A stretch of 64,000 bases of DNA. Origin: Limnohabitans sp. Jir61. GTDB taxonomy: Bacteria; Pseudomonadota; Gammaproteobacteria; Burkholderiales; Burkholderiaceae_C. Where the stretch lies: contig NZ_NESD01000004.1 of assembly GCF_003063545.1 (NCBI RefSeq), positions 1 to 64,000 on the forward strand. The letters are read 5' to 3'. Under the pieces are notes generated by a model that was not told where the DNA came from, made no database searches, and worked only from the letters and a program-made list of their open reading frames with translations. Of this stretch, positions 29,022 to 37,789 are shown one piece after another (within the stretch, counting starts at the first letter, position 1; the number at the start of each line of letters is the position of its first letter). Position numbers and translations under genes: made by a program.

Positions 29022-29040
29022 GACTTGCCTTTCTCTTTTC

Positions 29041-30006
29041 ATGAATTCAATCCATCAAACAATCGGTATCTTGGGCGGCGCCACAGAAGCGCTGCAGATT
29101 GCATCTGAAGGCGTGGCCGACTTTGCCACGATTGACCGCATCTTGCGCGACCAAGCGGGCTTCAAGCTTGGCCCTTTCCAATTGCTCGACATCGCAGGCA
29201 TTGATGTGGCACATCAGGCCATGACGTCCGTCTATCAACAATACCTGAGCGAACCACGCTATCGCCCCAGCAATATCGCGATGCAACGCATCGCAAAAGG
29301 CAAGTTGGGTCAAAAGAGTGGCGAAGGTTTTTACACCTACGTGAATGGCGAAGCACAAATGTCAGCAGAGCCAATTGCTCCGACCGTGACAGAAATGCCA
29401 CCGGTGTGGGTCTCCACACGCGCCATGCGCCGTCCCGAGCTGCTGCAATTGCTCAAAGACTTAGGCGCCAAGATTGAAACCGGTGCATCCCCCTCAGCAC
29501 AAGCTTTGTCCATCGTCGCGCCTTTGGGCTTTGACGTGACCACGGTGGCCATCGTTGAGCGCTTAGATCCTGCTCGCACCGTAGGCATCGACATGTTGAT
29601 TGACGACAAGCTCACGCACCGCCGTGTGCTGGCCACCAGCCCTGCCACTCGTGCCGATATGCGCGATGCTGCACACGCCCTGTTTGCCCGTGATGGCAAA
29701 GCTGTGACGGTGATTCGTGACAGCGGTGGTTTTGTGACGCAACGTGTGGTGGCCAACATCATCAACATTGCCTGCGACATGTGCCAACAAGGCCTGTGTA
29801 CGCCTGAAGAACTAGAAGCCACAGGTGCAGCCGATTTAGGCCACAGCATGGGGCCGTTGACCATGGGCAACAAATATGGCCCTACCGAAATTTTAGAAGT
29901 ACTGTTCAATGTGCAAACCGTGTATGGCGACACACGCTATCGCCCTAGCCCCTGGCTGCGCCGCCGGGGGGCGCTGGGTTTGAGCTTGATGCACATCGAA
30001 AGCTAA
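29041..30006 (+). CDS. 3-Hydroxyacyl-CoA dehydrogenase family protein lacking the NAD-binding domain
   Basis: The 321 residues correspond to the C-terminal two-thirds of PaaH/PaaC-type 3-hydroxyacyl-CoA dehydrogenases of about 500 residues. A first 3HCDH C-terminal domain (about 20-105; FKLGPFQLLDIAGIDV, GKLGQKSGEGFYTY), a linker domain, and a second C-terminal domain (about 225-315; RDSGGFVTQRVVANIIN, ADLGHSMGPLTMGNKYG) are intact. The first residues, IGILGGAT, resemble the beginning of the missing Rossmann loop fused directly to the C-domain, as if about 180 residues had been deleted in frame. No Shine-Dalgarno is visible before ATG 29041. It may be inactive, or act on CoA esters without redox activity. 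Confidence 0.75.
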   Translation: MNSIHQTIGILGGATEALQIASEGVADFATIDRILRDQAGFKLGPFQLLDIAGIDVAHQAMTSVYQQYLSEPRYRPSNIAMQRIAKGKLGQKSGEGFYTYVNGEAQMSAEPIAPTVTEMPPVWVSTRAMRRPELLQLLKDLGAKIETGASPSAQALSIVAPLGFDVTTVAIVERLDPARTVGIDMLIDDKLTHRRVLATSPATRADMRDAAHALFARDGKAVTVIRDSGGFVTQRVVANIINIACDMCQQGLCTPEELEATGAADLGHSMGPLTMGNKYGPTEILEVLFNVQTVYGDTRYRPSPWLRRRGALGLSLMHIES

Positions 30007-30012
30007 AGCACC

Positions 30013-30792
30013 ATGAGCGCTCAACTCAAAAGCACCAACCATGGTCAGACCCTCATCTTGACCCTGTCAGACCCGACACTGCGCAACGCGATGGGGCCTG
30101 CCATGTATGCCGCCGGGATTGAAGCGCTCAATGTGGCTGAGACCAACCCCGACATTCGCAGCGTGGTCATCACGGGCGAGGGTGCACACTTTTGTGCTGG
30201 CAGCGATGTGCATCGACTCAAAGCCAACCGTGAGCACCCCGCAGAGACCCATGCCCAAGAAATTGAAAGCCTGCACAACTGGATAGAAGCCATTCGCACC
30301 TTCCCCAAACCCGTCATTGCGGCGGTTGAAGGTGCTGCGGTAGGCACTGGTTTTTCATTGGCTTTGATGTGCGACCTCATCATCGCCGCAAATAACAGTG
30401 TGTTTGCGATGGCTTACAGCAATTTAGGTTTGTCACCTGATGCAGGTGCGAGCTGGAGCTTGACACACGCACTGCCCCGTCAATTGGCCGCAGAGTTGCT
30501 GCTCTTGGGTGACCGCATCAGTGCACAGCGCTTACATGAACTGGGTGTGGTCAACAGCATGGTGGACAGTGGTCATGCTCTGCCACAAGCGTTGGCTCTG
30601 GCTGAGCGCATCAATGCACAAGCGCCCAATGTGATGAACAGCATCAAAGAACTCGTCAACGATGCCAGCACACAGAGTCTGACTGAGCAGTTGGCACAAG
30701 AACGAAATCAGTTTGTGAAAAACTTGCACCACACGAACGCAGGCATTGGCATCCAAGCCTTCATCAACAAAGAATTTCCACACTACAAATAA
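30013..30792 (+). CDS. Enoyl-CoA hydratase/isomerase family protein
   Basis: The 259-residue crotonase-fold protein starts 6 bases after the preceding gene. The oxyanion-hole segment is AHFCAGSDVHRL and the second glycine motif is AVEGAAVGTGFSLALMCDLI. In the catalytic region SNLGLSPDAGASWSL the position of the second hydratase Glu is not Glu, so isomerase, dehalogenase-like or another crotonase chemistry is possible. The context, with a 3-hydroxyacyl-CoA dehydrogenase relative upstream, points to beta-oxidation or aromatic-acid breakdown. Confidence 0.85.
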   Translation: MSAQLKSTNHGQTLILTLSDPTLRNAMGPAMYAAGIEALNVAETNPDIRSVVITGEGAHFCAGSDVHRLKANREHPAETHAQEIESLHNWIEAIRTFPKPVIAAVEGAAVGTGFSLALMCDLIIAANNSVFAMAYSNLGLSPDAGASWSLTHALPRQLAAELLLLGDRISAQRLHELGVVNSMVDSGHALPQALALAERINAQAPNVMNSIKELVNDASTQSLTEQLAQERNQFVKNLHHTNAGIGIQAFINKEFPHYK

Positions 30793-30803
30793 ACATCCAC
30801 TCA

Positions 30804-30826
30804 AGACCTGCACAGACTGTGGGTCT
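30804..30826. repeat. Imperfect inverted repeat upstream of the Crp/Fnr gene
   Basis: Arms AGACC and GGTCT flank a CACAG/CTGTG inner palindrome, between the enoyl-CoA hydratase stop and the regulator gene. It could be an operator or a weak hairpin; there is no T-run, so it is not a convincing terminator. Confidence 0.3.
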
Positions 30827-30871
30827 CCAGAGTGACAAATTCTTACTTTCAGGTCACACAAAAGACAGGCT

Positions 30872-31591
30872 ATGGACGATCCTATTCTTAACATTGAAGA
30901 ACGCGAGGCAATCAACGCAGGACGTTGGTTCTCTTCTCTTTCACCTTCACTAAGACACGACATTCTTCGATGCGCATACGTCAAACGATGCAAAGACAGC
31001 GACTTGATTGCAGCTCGCGGCGATCCAGCCGAAGAGTGGATGGCGTGTGCGCGTGGCGCAGTTCGCGTGAGCTCTACCTCTTTGTCGGGCAAGCAAATCA
31101 CCTTCACCTATGTGGAGCCGGGCATTTGGTTTGGCGACGTGGCGATTTTGGACGGGGACCGTCGCACACACGATGTTTACGCGCATGGCGACACCACCAT
31201 TCTTTGCGTGGCCAAAGCAGACTTTCAAAAAATTCTCAGCCAACACGTAGAGTTCTACGAAGCCATGCTGCGTTTGCAAGCCCGTCGCATTCGTCAGCTG
31301 TTTGGTTTGGTGGAAGATCTCAACACACTTCCCTTGCGTTCGCGTTTGGCCAAACAACTTTTGCACTTGGCACGCAGCTATGGCGTACAGAGCTTGACCA
31401 ATGCACAAGAAGTACGCATTGGCTTGCACTTAGCACAAGAAGAATTAGCGCAACTCTTGGGTGCATCACGCCAACGTGTGAACCAAGAACTCAAAGCCAT
31501 GGAGCGAGAAGAAGCCATTCGCATCGAGCCGGGTGGCTTGGTCATTCGCAACCGCGACGCTTTGCTAGAAATCAGCGAAGCCGACCACTGA
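30872..31591 (+). CDS. Crp/Fnr-family transcriptional regulator
   Basis: The 239-residue protein has an N-terminal cyclic-nucleotide-binding-like beta-barrel (about 18-135; GIWFGDVAILDGDRRTHDVYA), a dimerisation helix, and a C-terminal HTH_Crp domain (about 155-225; LAQEELAQLLGASRQRVNQELKAM). Cysteines occur at 34, 40 and 59, but the FNR iron-sulphur spacing is absent, so it is not a classical oxygen sensor. It is flanked by acyl-CoA metabolism genes and may regulate them; its effector is unknown. Confidence 0.88.
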   Translation: MDDPILNIEEREAINAGRWFSSLSPSLRHDILRCAYVKRCKDSDLIAARGDPAEEWMACARGAVRVSSTSLSGKQITFTYVEPGIWFGDVAILDGDRRTHDVYAHGDTTILCVAKADFQKILSQHVEFYEAMLRLQARRIRQLFGLVEDLNTLPLRSRLAKQLLHLARSYGVQSLTNAQEVRIGLHLAQEELAQLLGASRQRVNQELKAMEREEAIRIEPGGLVIRNRDALLEISEADH

Positions 31592-31604
31592 TAGGCGCCC
31601 AAGC

Positions 31605-32687
31605 ATGAGCCGGGATGACACACACAACGCCCAGCCCATGCCAATAGCTCACAGCTTAGACACCGCGGCACTCACAGCATGGCTTAGCCAGCATCTGCCT
31701 GGCTTTGAAGGTCCCATATCGCTCGAGGTGTTCAAGGGCGGGCAATCCAACCCCACTTACCAACTCATCACGCCTCGCAAGAGCTATGTGATGCGTACCA
31801 AACCTGGCCCAGTCACCAAGTTGCTGCCATCGGCTCACGCTATCGAGCGCGAGTTCAAAGTGATGCAAGGCTTGCACGGCACAGAAGTACCTGTACCGCA
31901 AATGCATGTCATCTGCGAAGACGAGTCCATCATTGGCCGCGCTTTCTACGTGATGGAGTATGTGCAAGGCCGTGTGCTTTGGGATCAAACCTTACCCAGT
32001 ATGGCGAACACCGAGCGCTCGGCGATCTATGACGAAATGAATCGCGTCATCGCCGCTTTGCACACAGTCAAGTTTGCAGAGCGAGGACTCGAGAACTACG
32101 GCCGCCCCGGCAATTACTTTGAGCGTCAAATTGGTCGCTGGAGCAAGCAATACGTCGCTTCCATCACACAGCCCATCGACGAGATGGACCAGCTCATGGC
32201 TTGGCTACCGGCCCACATGCCAGCAAGCGCACGCGATGCCAGCAAAGTGAGCATCGTGCATGGCGACTATCGCCTCGACAACTTGATGTTTCATCCCACC
32301 GAACCACGCGTACTGGCGGTGCTCGACTGGGAGCTGTCCACACTGGGCCACCCGCTGGCCGACTTCAGCTACCTGTGCATGGGCTGGCATATTCCGCCAG
32401 GCACCTTCAGGGGCATTGGCGGTGTGGACATAACCGCACTGGGCATTCCTAGCGAAAGTGAAAACATCCACCGCTATTGCGACCGTACTGGCCTAGCTAC
32501 ACCCGCTGACCTGAAAGCCGACTGGAACTTTTACCTCGCCTACAACATGTTCCGCATCGCAGCCATCTTGCAAGGCATTGCCAAGCGCGTCGAAGCTGGG
32601 ACCGCCTCTAGCGAACAAGCCAAAGTCAACGGCGCTGGTGCGCGCCCCATGGCCGAGTTGGCGTGGAAATTTGCACAACGAGCCTAA
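31605..32687 (+). CDS. APH-family phosphotransferase (ACAD10/11- or LvaA-like kinase)
   Basis: The 360-residue protein has the aminoglycoside-phosphotransferase/choline-kinase fold. The N-lobe has [12 protein letters not shown] and the catalytic loop is [11 protein letters not shown], followed by the metal-binding [17 protein letters not shown]. It begins 13 bases after the Crp/Fnr gene and is followed 26 bases later by an acyl-CoA dehydrogenase. The same two domains are fused in eukaryotic ACAD10/ACAD11 and are adjacent as LvaA/LvaC in the Pseudomonas levulinate pathway, where the kinase phosphorylates 4-hydroxyacyl-CoA. A similar substrate is likely here; antibiotic resistance is not. Confidence 0.85.
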   Translation: MSRDDTHNAQPMPIAHSLDTAALTAWLSQHLPGFEGPISLEVFKGGQSNPTYQLITPRKSYVMRTKPGPVTKLLPSAHAIEREFKVMQGLHGTEVPVPQMHVICEDESIIGRAFYVMEYVQGRVLWDQTLPSMANTERSAIYDEMNRVIAALHTVKFAERGLENYGRPGNYFERQIGRWSKQYVASITQPIDEMDQLMAWLPAHMPASARDASKVSIVHGDYRLDNLMFHPTEPRVLAVLDWELSTLGHPLADFSYLCMGWHIPPGTFRGIGGVDITALGIPSESENIHRYCDRTGLATPADLKADWNFYLAYNMFRIAAILQGIAKRVEAGTASSEQAKVNGAGARPMAELAWKFAQRA

Positions 32688-32713
32688 AAACAAAAAAGAC
32701 AAGGAAAATAAAA

Positions 32714-33976
32714 ATGAACTTCGACTACAGCGACAAAGTCAAAGGTCTCCAAGCACGCTTGCTGGCCTTCATGGATGAACACGTCTACCCCAACGAACAA
32801 CGCTTTTTTGAAGAAATTGCCGCCAACCGTGCCAAGGGAAATGCATGGATTCCCACCGAGTTGGTGGAAGAACTCAAGCCCAAAGCGCGTGCCGCAGGTT
32901 TGTGGAATTTATTCATCCCACACAGCCCACGCGTACCCGATGGTTTGAGCAACTTGGAATACGCCCCCTTGTGCGAAATCATGGGTCGAGTACCTTTTGC
33001 CGCCGAAGTGTTCAACTCCTCCGCTCCCGATACGGGCAACATGGAAACCTTCGAGCGCTATGCCAGCGAAGCACTGAAGGTGCAATGGCTTGAGCCTTTG
33101 CTGCGCGGCGATATTCGCTCTGCCTTTTTGATGACCGAACCAGCCGTAGCATCTTCAGACGCCACGAACATCCAATGCAGCATCGTGCGCGAAGGTAATG
33201 AATACGTCATCAACGGAACCAAGTGGTGGAGCTCAGGCGCAGGAGATCCACGCTGTGCCGTTTACATCGTGATGGGCAAGACAGACCCCACTGCGCCTAA
33301 GCACGCGCAACAAAGCATGGTGGTTGTGCCTGCCAACACACCGGGCGTGAAAGTGATTCGCCCCTTGAGCGTATTTGGCTATGACGACGCACCCCACGGC
33401 CACATGGAAGTCACCCTCACCAACGTGCGTGTGCCAGTTGAAAACCTGTTGCTGGGTGAAGGCCGTGGTTTTGAAATTGCCCAAGGCCGCTTAGGCCCAG
33501 GCCGCATTCACCACTGCATGCGCTCGATAGGCGCAGCAGAGCGCGCGTTGGAATTGATGTGCAAACGCCTCAACAGCCGCGTTGCATTTGGCAAACCTTT
33601 GTCAGCGCAGGGTGTGTGGCATGAGCGCATTGCAGAATCACGCATCAAGATTGAACAAGCGCGCTTGCTCACCCTCAAAGCGGCTTACATGATGGACACC
33701 GTGGGTAACAAAGAAGCTCGCGCAGAGATTGCCATGATTAAGGTGATTGCCCCCAACATGGCCAGCCAAATCATTGATTGGGCGATTCAAGCACATGGCG
33801 CGGCAGGCATCTCGGATGACTTCCCATTGGCCTACGCCTATTGCACACAACGCTGGTTGCGCTTGGCAGATGGTCCAGATGAAGTGCACCGCCAGTCCAT
33901 CGCTAAACTCGAACTCGCGCGGCACATCGCCACTGCACCACAGCATGTAGACATGCCCATCACACGCGGCAGCTAA
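32714..33976 (+). CDS. Acyl-CoA dehydrogenase (ACAD10/11- or LvaC-like)
   Basis: The real start is ATG 32714, with AAGGA at 32701-32705; a longer frame from 32663 overlaps the kinase gene. The 420-residue flavoenzyme has the helical N-domain, the beta-domain motifs [17 protein letters not shown] and [13 protein letters not shown], and the C-terminal [16 protein letters not shown] and [17 protein letters not shown] segments typical of the ACAD10/11 subgroup. Together with the preceding kinase it may convert phosphorylated 4-hydroxyacyl-CoAs to the enoyl form. Electron transfer would go to ETF, which is not encoded nearby. Confidence 0.9.
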   Translation: MNFDYSDKVKGLQARLLAFMDEHVYPNEQRFFEEIAANRAKGNAWIPTELVEELKPKARAAGLWNLFIPHSPRVPDGLSNLEYAPLCEIMGRVPFAAEVFNSSAPDTGNMETFERYASEALKVQWLEPLLRGDIRSAFLMTEPAVASSDATNIQCSIVREGNEYVINGTKWWSSGAGDPRCAVYIVMGKTDPTAPKHAQQSMVVVPANTPGVKVIRPLSVFGYDDAPHGHMEVTLTNVRVPVENLLLGEGRGFEIAQGRLGPGRIHHCMRSIGAAERALELMCKRLNSRVAFGKPLSAQGVWHERIAESRIKIEQARLLTLKAAYMMDTVGNKEARAEIAMIKVIAPNMASQIIDWAIQAHGAAGISDDFPLAYAYCTQRWLRLADGPDEVHRQSIAKLELARHIATAPQHVDMPITRGS

Positions 33977-33985
33977 GGAACACAG

Positions 33986-34690
33986 ATGATCGACGTTTAT
34001 TCATGGCCTACGCCTAATGGACACAAAGTTCACATCATGCTCGAGGAGTGTGGCTTTCGATTGGGACGCGACTGGCTCGCACACCCCGTCAACATTGGTC
34101 AAGGTGACCAGTTCAAGCCGGAGTTTTTGAAGATCAGCCCCAACAACAAAATTCCGGCCCTCGTCGATCCACACGGCCCCGGTGGCAAACCCATCAGTCT
34201 GTTTGAATCAGGCGCCATTTTGTTGTACCTCGCTTCCAAGACGGGCAAGCTGCTACCCAAGAGCGACCACGCTAAATTTGAAGTGCTGCAATGGTTGATG
34301 TTTCAAATGGGTGGAGTTGGCCCCATGCTGGGCCAAGCTCACCACTTTCGCATCTACGCCCCTGAGAAGATCGACTACGCTTACAACCGCTATACCAATG
34401 AAGCCAAACGCTTGTATGGCGTGATGGATAAGCGTTTGCAGACCAGTAAATTCATTGGCGGCAATAGCTACAGCATTGCCGACATCGCCATCTTTCCATG
34501 GCTTCGAAGCTGGCAAAACCAAGGCATTGATTGGACCGACTACCCTCACCTCAAAGCTTGGTTTGATTTGATTGCTGCTCGACCAGCCGTGCAGCGTGGT
34601 GTACAGGTTTTAGCTGATTTGCGCAAACCTTTGCAGGACGACAAAGCGAAAGAGGTTTTGTTTGGTTCAGGGCAATACCAAAAGCGCTAA
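33986..34690 (+). CDS. Glutathione S-transferase, nu-class (YfcG/YghU-like)
   Basis: The 234-residue protein has an N-terminal thioredoxin-like domain (MIDVYSWPTPNGHKVHIML; NNKIPALVD; LFESGAILLYLASKTG) and an all-helical C-terminal domain (FIGGNSYSIADIAIFPWL). The TPNGHK start and overall pattern fit nu-class enzymes, which act as disulfide-bond reductases and peroxidases using glutathione. AAGGAA precedes the ATG, and the gap to the acyl-CoA dehydrogenase is 9 bases, so it belongs to the same transcript. Its last bases overlap the convergent lipoprotein gene. Confidence 0.92.
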   Translation: MIDVYSWPTPNGHKVHIMLEECGFRLGRDWLAHPVNIGQGDQFKPEFLKISPNNKIPALVDPHGPGGKPISLFESGAILLYLASKTGKLLPKSDHAKFEVLQWLMFQMGGVGPMLGQAHHFRIYAPEKIDYAYNRYTNEAKRLYGVMDKRLQTSKFIGGNSYSIADIAIFPWLRSWQNQGIDWTDYPHLKAWFDLIAARPAVQRGVQVLADLRKPLQDDKAKEVLFGSGQYQKR

Positions 34691-35949
34691 TGAATTGTCG
34701 ATAACGCAACGCTTAAGGCGTTGCATCGATTACCCGTACAACCTGCGTCATATGCTCTGAAATAGCCAGAAGTTAACTTAAATAAATCTGGCACACCGTC
34801 TGATGAAGACGCACTAATCAGTGCAGATTGGGGCTGCGGTTCTTGTTTGACGTGGAAAATTGTTGGATTGCTACTCTCGTTCAGAGTGAACCTCGAGATG
34901 CGCATCGAAAGTGGGCTTGACTTACGCGCAAGATAAAAATGTGCGACTCCAGCATCAACGCTTGAATAAACATCCGTCAATGTTGCAACATCAATGATGC
35001 CTTCAAACAATTTAGCTTGGCAGACGGAATAGCGCGGAGAACTGCCAGGACCTAGATCCATCAACCAAGCCAAAGAGCTATCCGACCCCAGAATCAAATC
35101 TTTGCGGTTATTTGTTGTCGGTACAACTCCCACATAGTTCACAACGGCAGGAATCGCACTTAGCACATTGTTGCCGGTGCAATTGTTATTCAGGTTGCGC
35201 GCTATCAACTTGCTTGTGTTGCGCTGCACAGGGAACGTCACATGCCCATTGGAGACGCTGCCTAGATAAACCTCGGGCTCTCCGCCGACAGAATACGGCA
35301 GACTTGAACTAGAGGTTGAATTGCTAACGATAAGATCCATATAGCCATCTGCATTGATATCCAAAGCTGCTGCAGATTTGCCATCCACCATGAATCCCGA
35401 TGTTTGACGGACGTAAGACCCGTTGGGTTGACTCAAAAATAGCAATTGTTCAACTGGCTGCGATGTCTTCGCGCAAGCTAAGTAGACATCGGGTTTTCCG
35501 TCCAAATTGAAATCTGTCGTGATTGCATATTGACTGGACACACAGGCACTGCCATTGTTGTTGGCACGACTCAGAATTCGGTCACTGTCATCCACCCAAC
35601 GAGACTCCGAAGACTTCCATCTCAGAAAATGGACTTCACCCGCTTGTCCAGATGAATTGTTGAAAACCACGAAGGCTGAAAACTGACCTTCTTGGAAAAA
35701 ATCACCAAATGTCACGGAGATCGGACTGATATTGGAAACAAACTTGTCTAATTGCGTTCTATCAAGACGTGCATCGTTTTTATTTTCATAGGACGTCCCA
35801 TTCACAGAGAGCGCGGCATAAATTGGCCATGAGTCCACGAGCTGGGGCCCACTGCTAACAACCGAAGAACCTGAGCCGGAGCCACCCCCACCGCAGCCTA
35901 TCAAGGTTGCGGTGAATGACAGCATCAGCGCTAAAAGTATGTTCTTCAT
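34687..35949 (-). CDS. FG-GAP/VCBS-repeat lipoprotein
   Basis: The 420-residue protein has a lipoprotein signal with lipobox LIGC at about 16-19, then a Gly/Ser tether (GGGGSGSGSS). Calcium-loop FG-GAP blades are visible at TDFNLDGKPDVYLACA and LDINADGYMDLIVSN, with a third degenerate one near SSSDGVPDLFKL, so a beta-propeller is probable. It should be anchored in the outer membrane. The function is unknown; such proteins often bind ligands or other surface proteins. The 3' end overlaps the glutathione transferase gene by 4 bases, tail to tail. Confidence 0.8.
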   Translation of the reverse strand: MKNILLALMLSFTATLIGCGGGGSGSGSSVVSSGPQLVDSWPIYAALSVNGTSYENKNDARLDRTQLDKFVSNISPISVTFGDFFQEGQFSAFVVFNNSSGQAGEVHFLRWKSSESRWVDDSDRILSRANNNGSACVSSQYAITTDFNLDGKPDVYLACAKTSQPVEQLLFLSQPNGSYVRQTSGFMVDGKSAAALDINADGYMDLIVSNSTSSSSLPYSVGGEPEVYLGSVSNGHVTFPVQRNTSKLIARNLNNNCTGNNVLSAIPAVVNYVGVVPTTNNRKDLILGSDSSLAWLMDLGPGSSPRYSVCQAKLFEGIIDVATLTDVYSSVDAGVAHFYLARKSSPLSMRISRFTLNESSNPTIFHVKQEPQPQSALISASSSDGVPDLFKLTSGYFRAYDAGCTGNRCNALSVALSTIH

Positions 35950-36051
35950 CCTGCCTTTTGTATCGACCTAAGATCGCTTTACTTGACCCATAAAAACGAC
36001 GCAGAACAAACTGATAAAGTTACCCCTGTTGCAACCGAATACAAAGACGTC

Positions 36052-36612
36052 ATGTTTAAAAAGTTTTTCCTGCTCGCCTGTTTACTCCTGTCGGTCTGGA
36101 CAGGCGTGCTTGCGCAAGATAAGCCAACAGCATCACGCGCCTTATTGGCCCGCCCTCCGCAGTCTGGTGCAGAGCCTATGCTTCAGCTAGGCCCCAAAAA
36201 CCGCCCCTATACCGAGATCATGGTGCACACCACCAAACTTGATTACTTTGACTGCAATGGCATCGTTGCACCTTGGTTTCGCGAGTTGGTGGTTGCTGAA
36301 ATGAATTACTTCGCTGAGTTATCTGATCTGCCGTTTGTCAAAGGTGATGCCTGTGTCGTGAGTATTGGCACGGACCGAAGCCTGACACCAGGCCGCATCA
36401 ACATTCATCTCTATGTCAACCAACAGCGTTTGACCGCATGCATTCGTAATGAGCAATGCCCTGTATTTCGCAGCATTAGCCTGATCCCTAAAGACAAAGT
36501 GCTTTACCGCTCGTACTTCTTATCGGATATGTCACGAAAGCTGATTTCTCAGCAATGCGTCACTGACAAAGGTAAGTTGTACCCTGATACAACTTGCTAC
36601 TCCGTTCCCTGA
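36052..36612 (+). CDS. Exported six-cysteine protein, paralogue A (family not recognised)
   Basis: I choose ATG 36052 rather than the upstream TTG at 35983, because the signal peptide (MFKKFFLLACLLLSVWTGVLAQ) begins there. The product has 186 residues. The mature part has six cysteines at 68, 101, 130, 136, 169 and 182, which suggests three disulfides in the periplasm or outside the cell. It aligns with the next gene over the whole domain (NRPYTEIMVHTTKLDYFDC against NRPLTPVMFTNKFADYFVC; PKDKVLYRSYFLSD against a matching segment). No known domain recognised. It diverges from the FG-GAP lipoprotein gene. Confidence 0.7.
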   Translation: MFKKFFLLACLLLSVWTGVLAQDKPTASRALLARPPQSGAEPMLQLGPKNRPYTEIMVHTTKLDYFDCNGIVAPWFRELVVAEMNYFAELSDLPFVKGDACVVSIGTDRSLTPGRINIHLYVNQQRLTACIRNEQCPVFRSISLIPKDKVLYRSYFLSDMSRKLISQQCVTDKGKLYPDTTCYSVP

Positions 36613-36668
36613 GGCTTTTTTGCCCGCGAGGCTAAAGCCTCCCCTTGAACAGTCGATCTTCTAGGGAT

Positions 36669-37691
36669 ATGCGTTTTTCTTCCTCCACACTTCTCGCTAC
36701 AGCTCTTGTTTTGGCAAGCCTTATCGGCACGCCAGCGCTGGCGAACGACCCTCCTAAAAAACCTGCGGCAAAAGAAGAACCGCCGAAGCCTAAATTCGAC
36801 TATGTCGAAGAAGAAGGCGAGTTAGGTCGTGGCGGCTACATCTACAAGCGGGTCGCCAAACCAAAGTTTGAGGAGCCCAAAGAAGTTCCTAAAGCAGAAC
36901 CTAAAGAAGCGCATAAGCCCGAGGCCAAAGACGCCCACGGGAAAAAAGACGAGCATGGCAAGCCTGATGACCATGGCAAGCCCGACGACCATGGAAAAAA
37001 AGACGATGGCCATGGTGCGCCTAAGAAAGAAGAAAAAAAGGATGATGGCCACGGTGCCCCACCTAAAAAAGAAGAAAAGAAAAAAGACGACGGCCACGGC
37101 GACCCAAAAAAGGACGCTAAAAAGGATGATGGACATGGAGGGGGACATGGCGGAGGCCATGGCAAAGACGCTAAAAAACCTGTAGTCCCTGCGGTTAGCG
37201 CGGTCTATGACCCCGCCATCATCAAGCTCGATGGCAATAACCGCCCCCTCACACCGGTCATGTTCACGAACAAGTTTGCAGACTACTTTGTGTGCCACAA
37301 AACCATCAAGACCAAGTTCAAAGAAACAGTCTTGGCCGAGATGAACACCTTTGCCGACCGCATGGGCTTGCCACATGCGCAAGACATGCCCTGCATGATC
37401 AAGATTGCCAAGGCCAACACCAAGTTCCCAGGTGCGGTCTACATCGAGTTTTACACGGATGTCAAAGCGGAAAAAGAATGCATCAAGATGGGCGAATGTG
37501 GCTCAACACGCCTTTTGATGCTGTTTCCCAAGGACAAAACGGGCTTACACAGCAAAGACCTGTACCGCTCATACGTGCTGACAGACGAAAAGAAGTTTCG
37601 CCGTGCCAACTTCTGTGTGAGCCCAGATGGGCAGTTCTTGGGTGAAAAGCATTGCTATGTCGCGCTACACCCGGACTGGCTGTTCAATTAA
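36669..37691 (+). CDS. Exported six-cysteine protein, paralogue B, with His/Lys/Asp-rich linker
   Basis: I choose ATG 36669; the frame's first codon is a TTG at 36645. The 340-residue product has a signal peptide cleaved after ALA (about 25/26), a charged region, a His/Lys/Asp/Gly low-complexity linker (about 82-170) containing 11 histidines, then a domain (about 185-335) homologous to the preceding gene. Its cysteines are 209, 242, 271, 277, 316 and 329; five spacings are 33, 29, 6, 39 and 13, against 33, 29, 6, 33 and 13 in paralogue A. The linker could bind metal ions or polyanions (inference). It starts 56 bases after paralogue A. Confidence 0.75.
   Translation: MRFSSSTLLATALVLASLIGTPALANDPPKKPAAKEEPPKPKFDYVEEEGELGRGGYIYKRVAKPKFEEPKEVPKAEPKEAHKPEAKDAHGKKDEHGKPDDHGKPDDHGKKDDGHGAPKKEEKKDDGHGAPPKKEEKKKDDGHGDPKKDAKKDDGHGGGHGGGHGKDAKKPVVPAVSAVYDPAIIKLDGNNRPLTPVMFTNKFADYFVCHKTIKTKFKETVLAEMNTFADRMGLPHAQDMPCMIKIAKANTKFPGAVYIEFYTDVKAEKECIKMGECGSTRLLMLFPKDKTGLHSKDLYRSYVLTDEKKFRRANFCVSPDGQFLGEKHCYVALHPDWLFN
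36912..37178 (+). repeat. Low-complexity His/Lys/Asp repeat region
   Basis: Coding repeats of the type HGKPDD and KKDDGHG recur about eight times, giving purine-rich DNA with AAAAAGA-like runs. Small in-frame gains and losses by slippage are plausible here. Confidence 0.85.
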
Positions 37692-37707
37692 CAGCTGCTT
37701 GTAAAAA

Positions 37708-37784
37708 TGGCCTGTCCGACAGGAATCGAACCTGTGACCCACAACTTAGAAGGTTGTTGCTCTATCCAACTGAGCTACGGACAG
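37708..37784 (-). tRNA. tRNA-Arg(UCU)
   Basis: On the minus strand a perfect acceptor stem CTGTCCG/CGGACAG encloses a normal cloverleaf with TAGCTCAG D-arm and GGTTCGATTCC T-arm. The anticodon loop CTTCTAA has anticodon TCT. The CCA end is encoded. Confidence 0.96.
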
Positions 37785-37789
37785 AAATG

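Noticed and set aside
28014-29040. Missing Rossmann domain of the 3-hydroxyacyl-CoA dehydrogenase hidden upstream by a frameshift
   Set aside because: The upstream DNA encodes a complete, unrelated 2-hydroxyacid dehydrogenase, leaving only 19 bases between the genes.
30872-31591. The Crp/Fnr protein as the oxygen sensor for the FNR-type box at 15022
   Set aside because: Its cysteines (34, 40, 59) do not have the iron-sulphur spacing of FNR, so it cannot be assigned that role.
36611-36641. Inverted repeat GAGGCTTT...AAAGCCTC between the two six-cysteine genes as a terminator
   Set aside because: No T-run follows the second arm, and the loop is 15 bases; at most a weak hairpin in a shared transcript.
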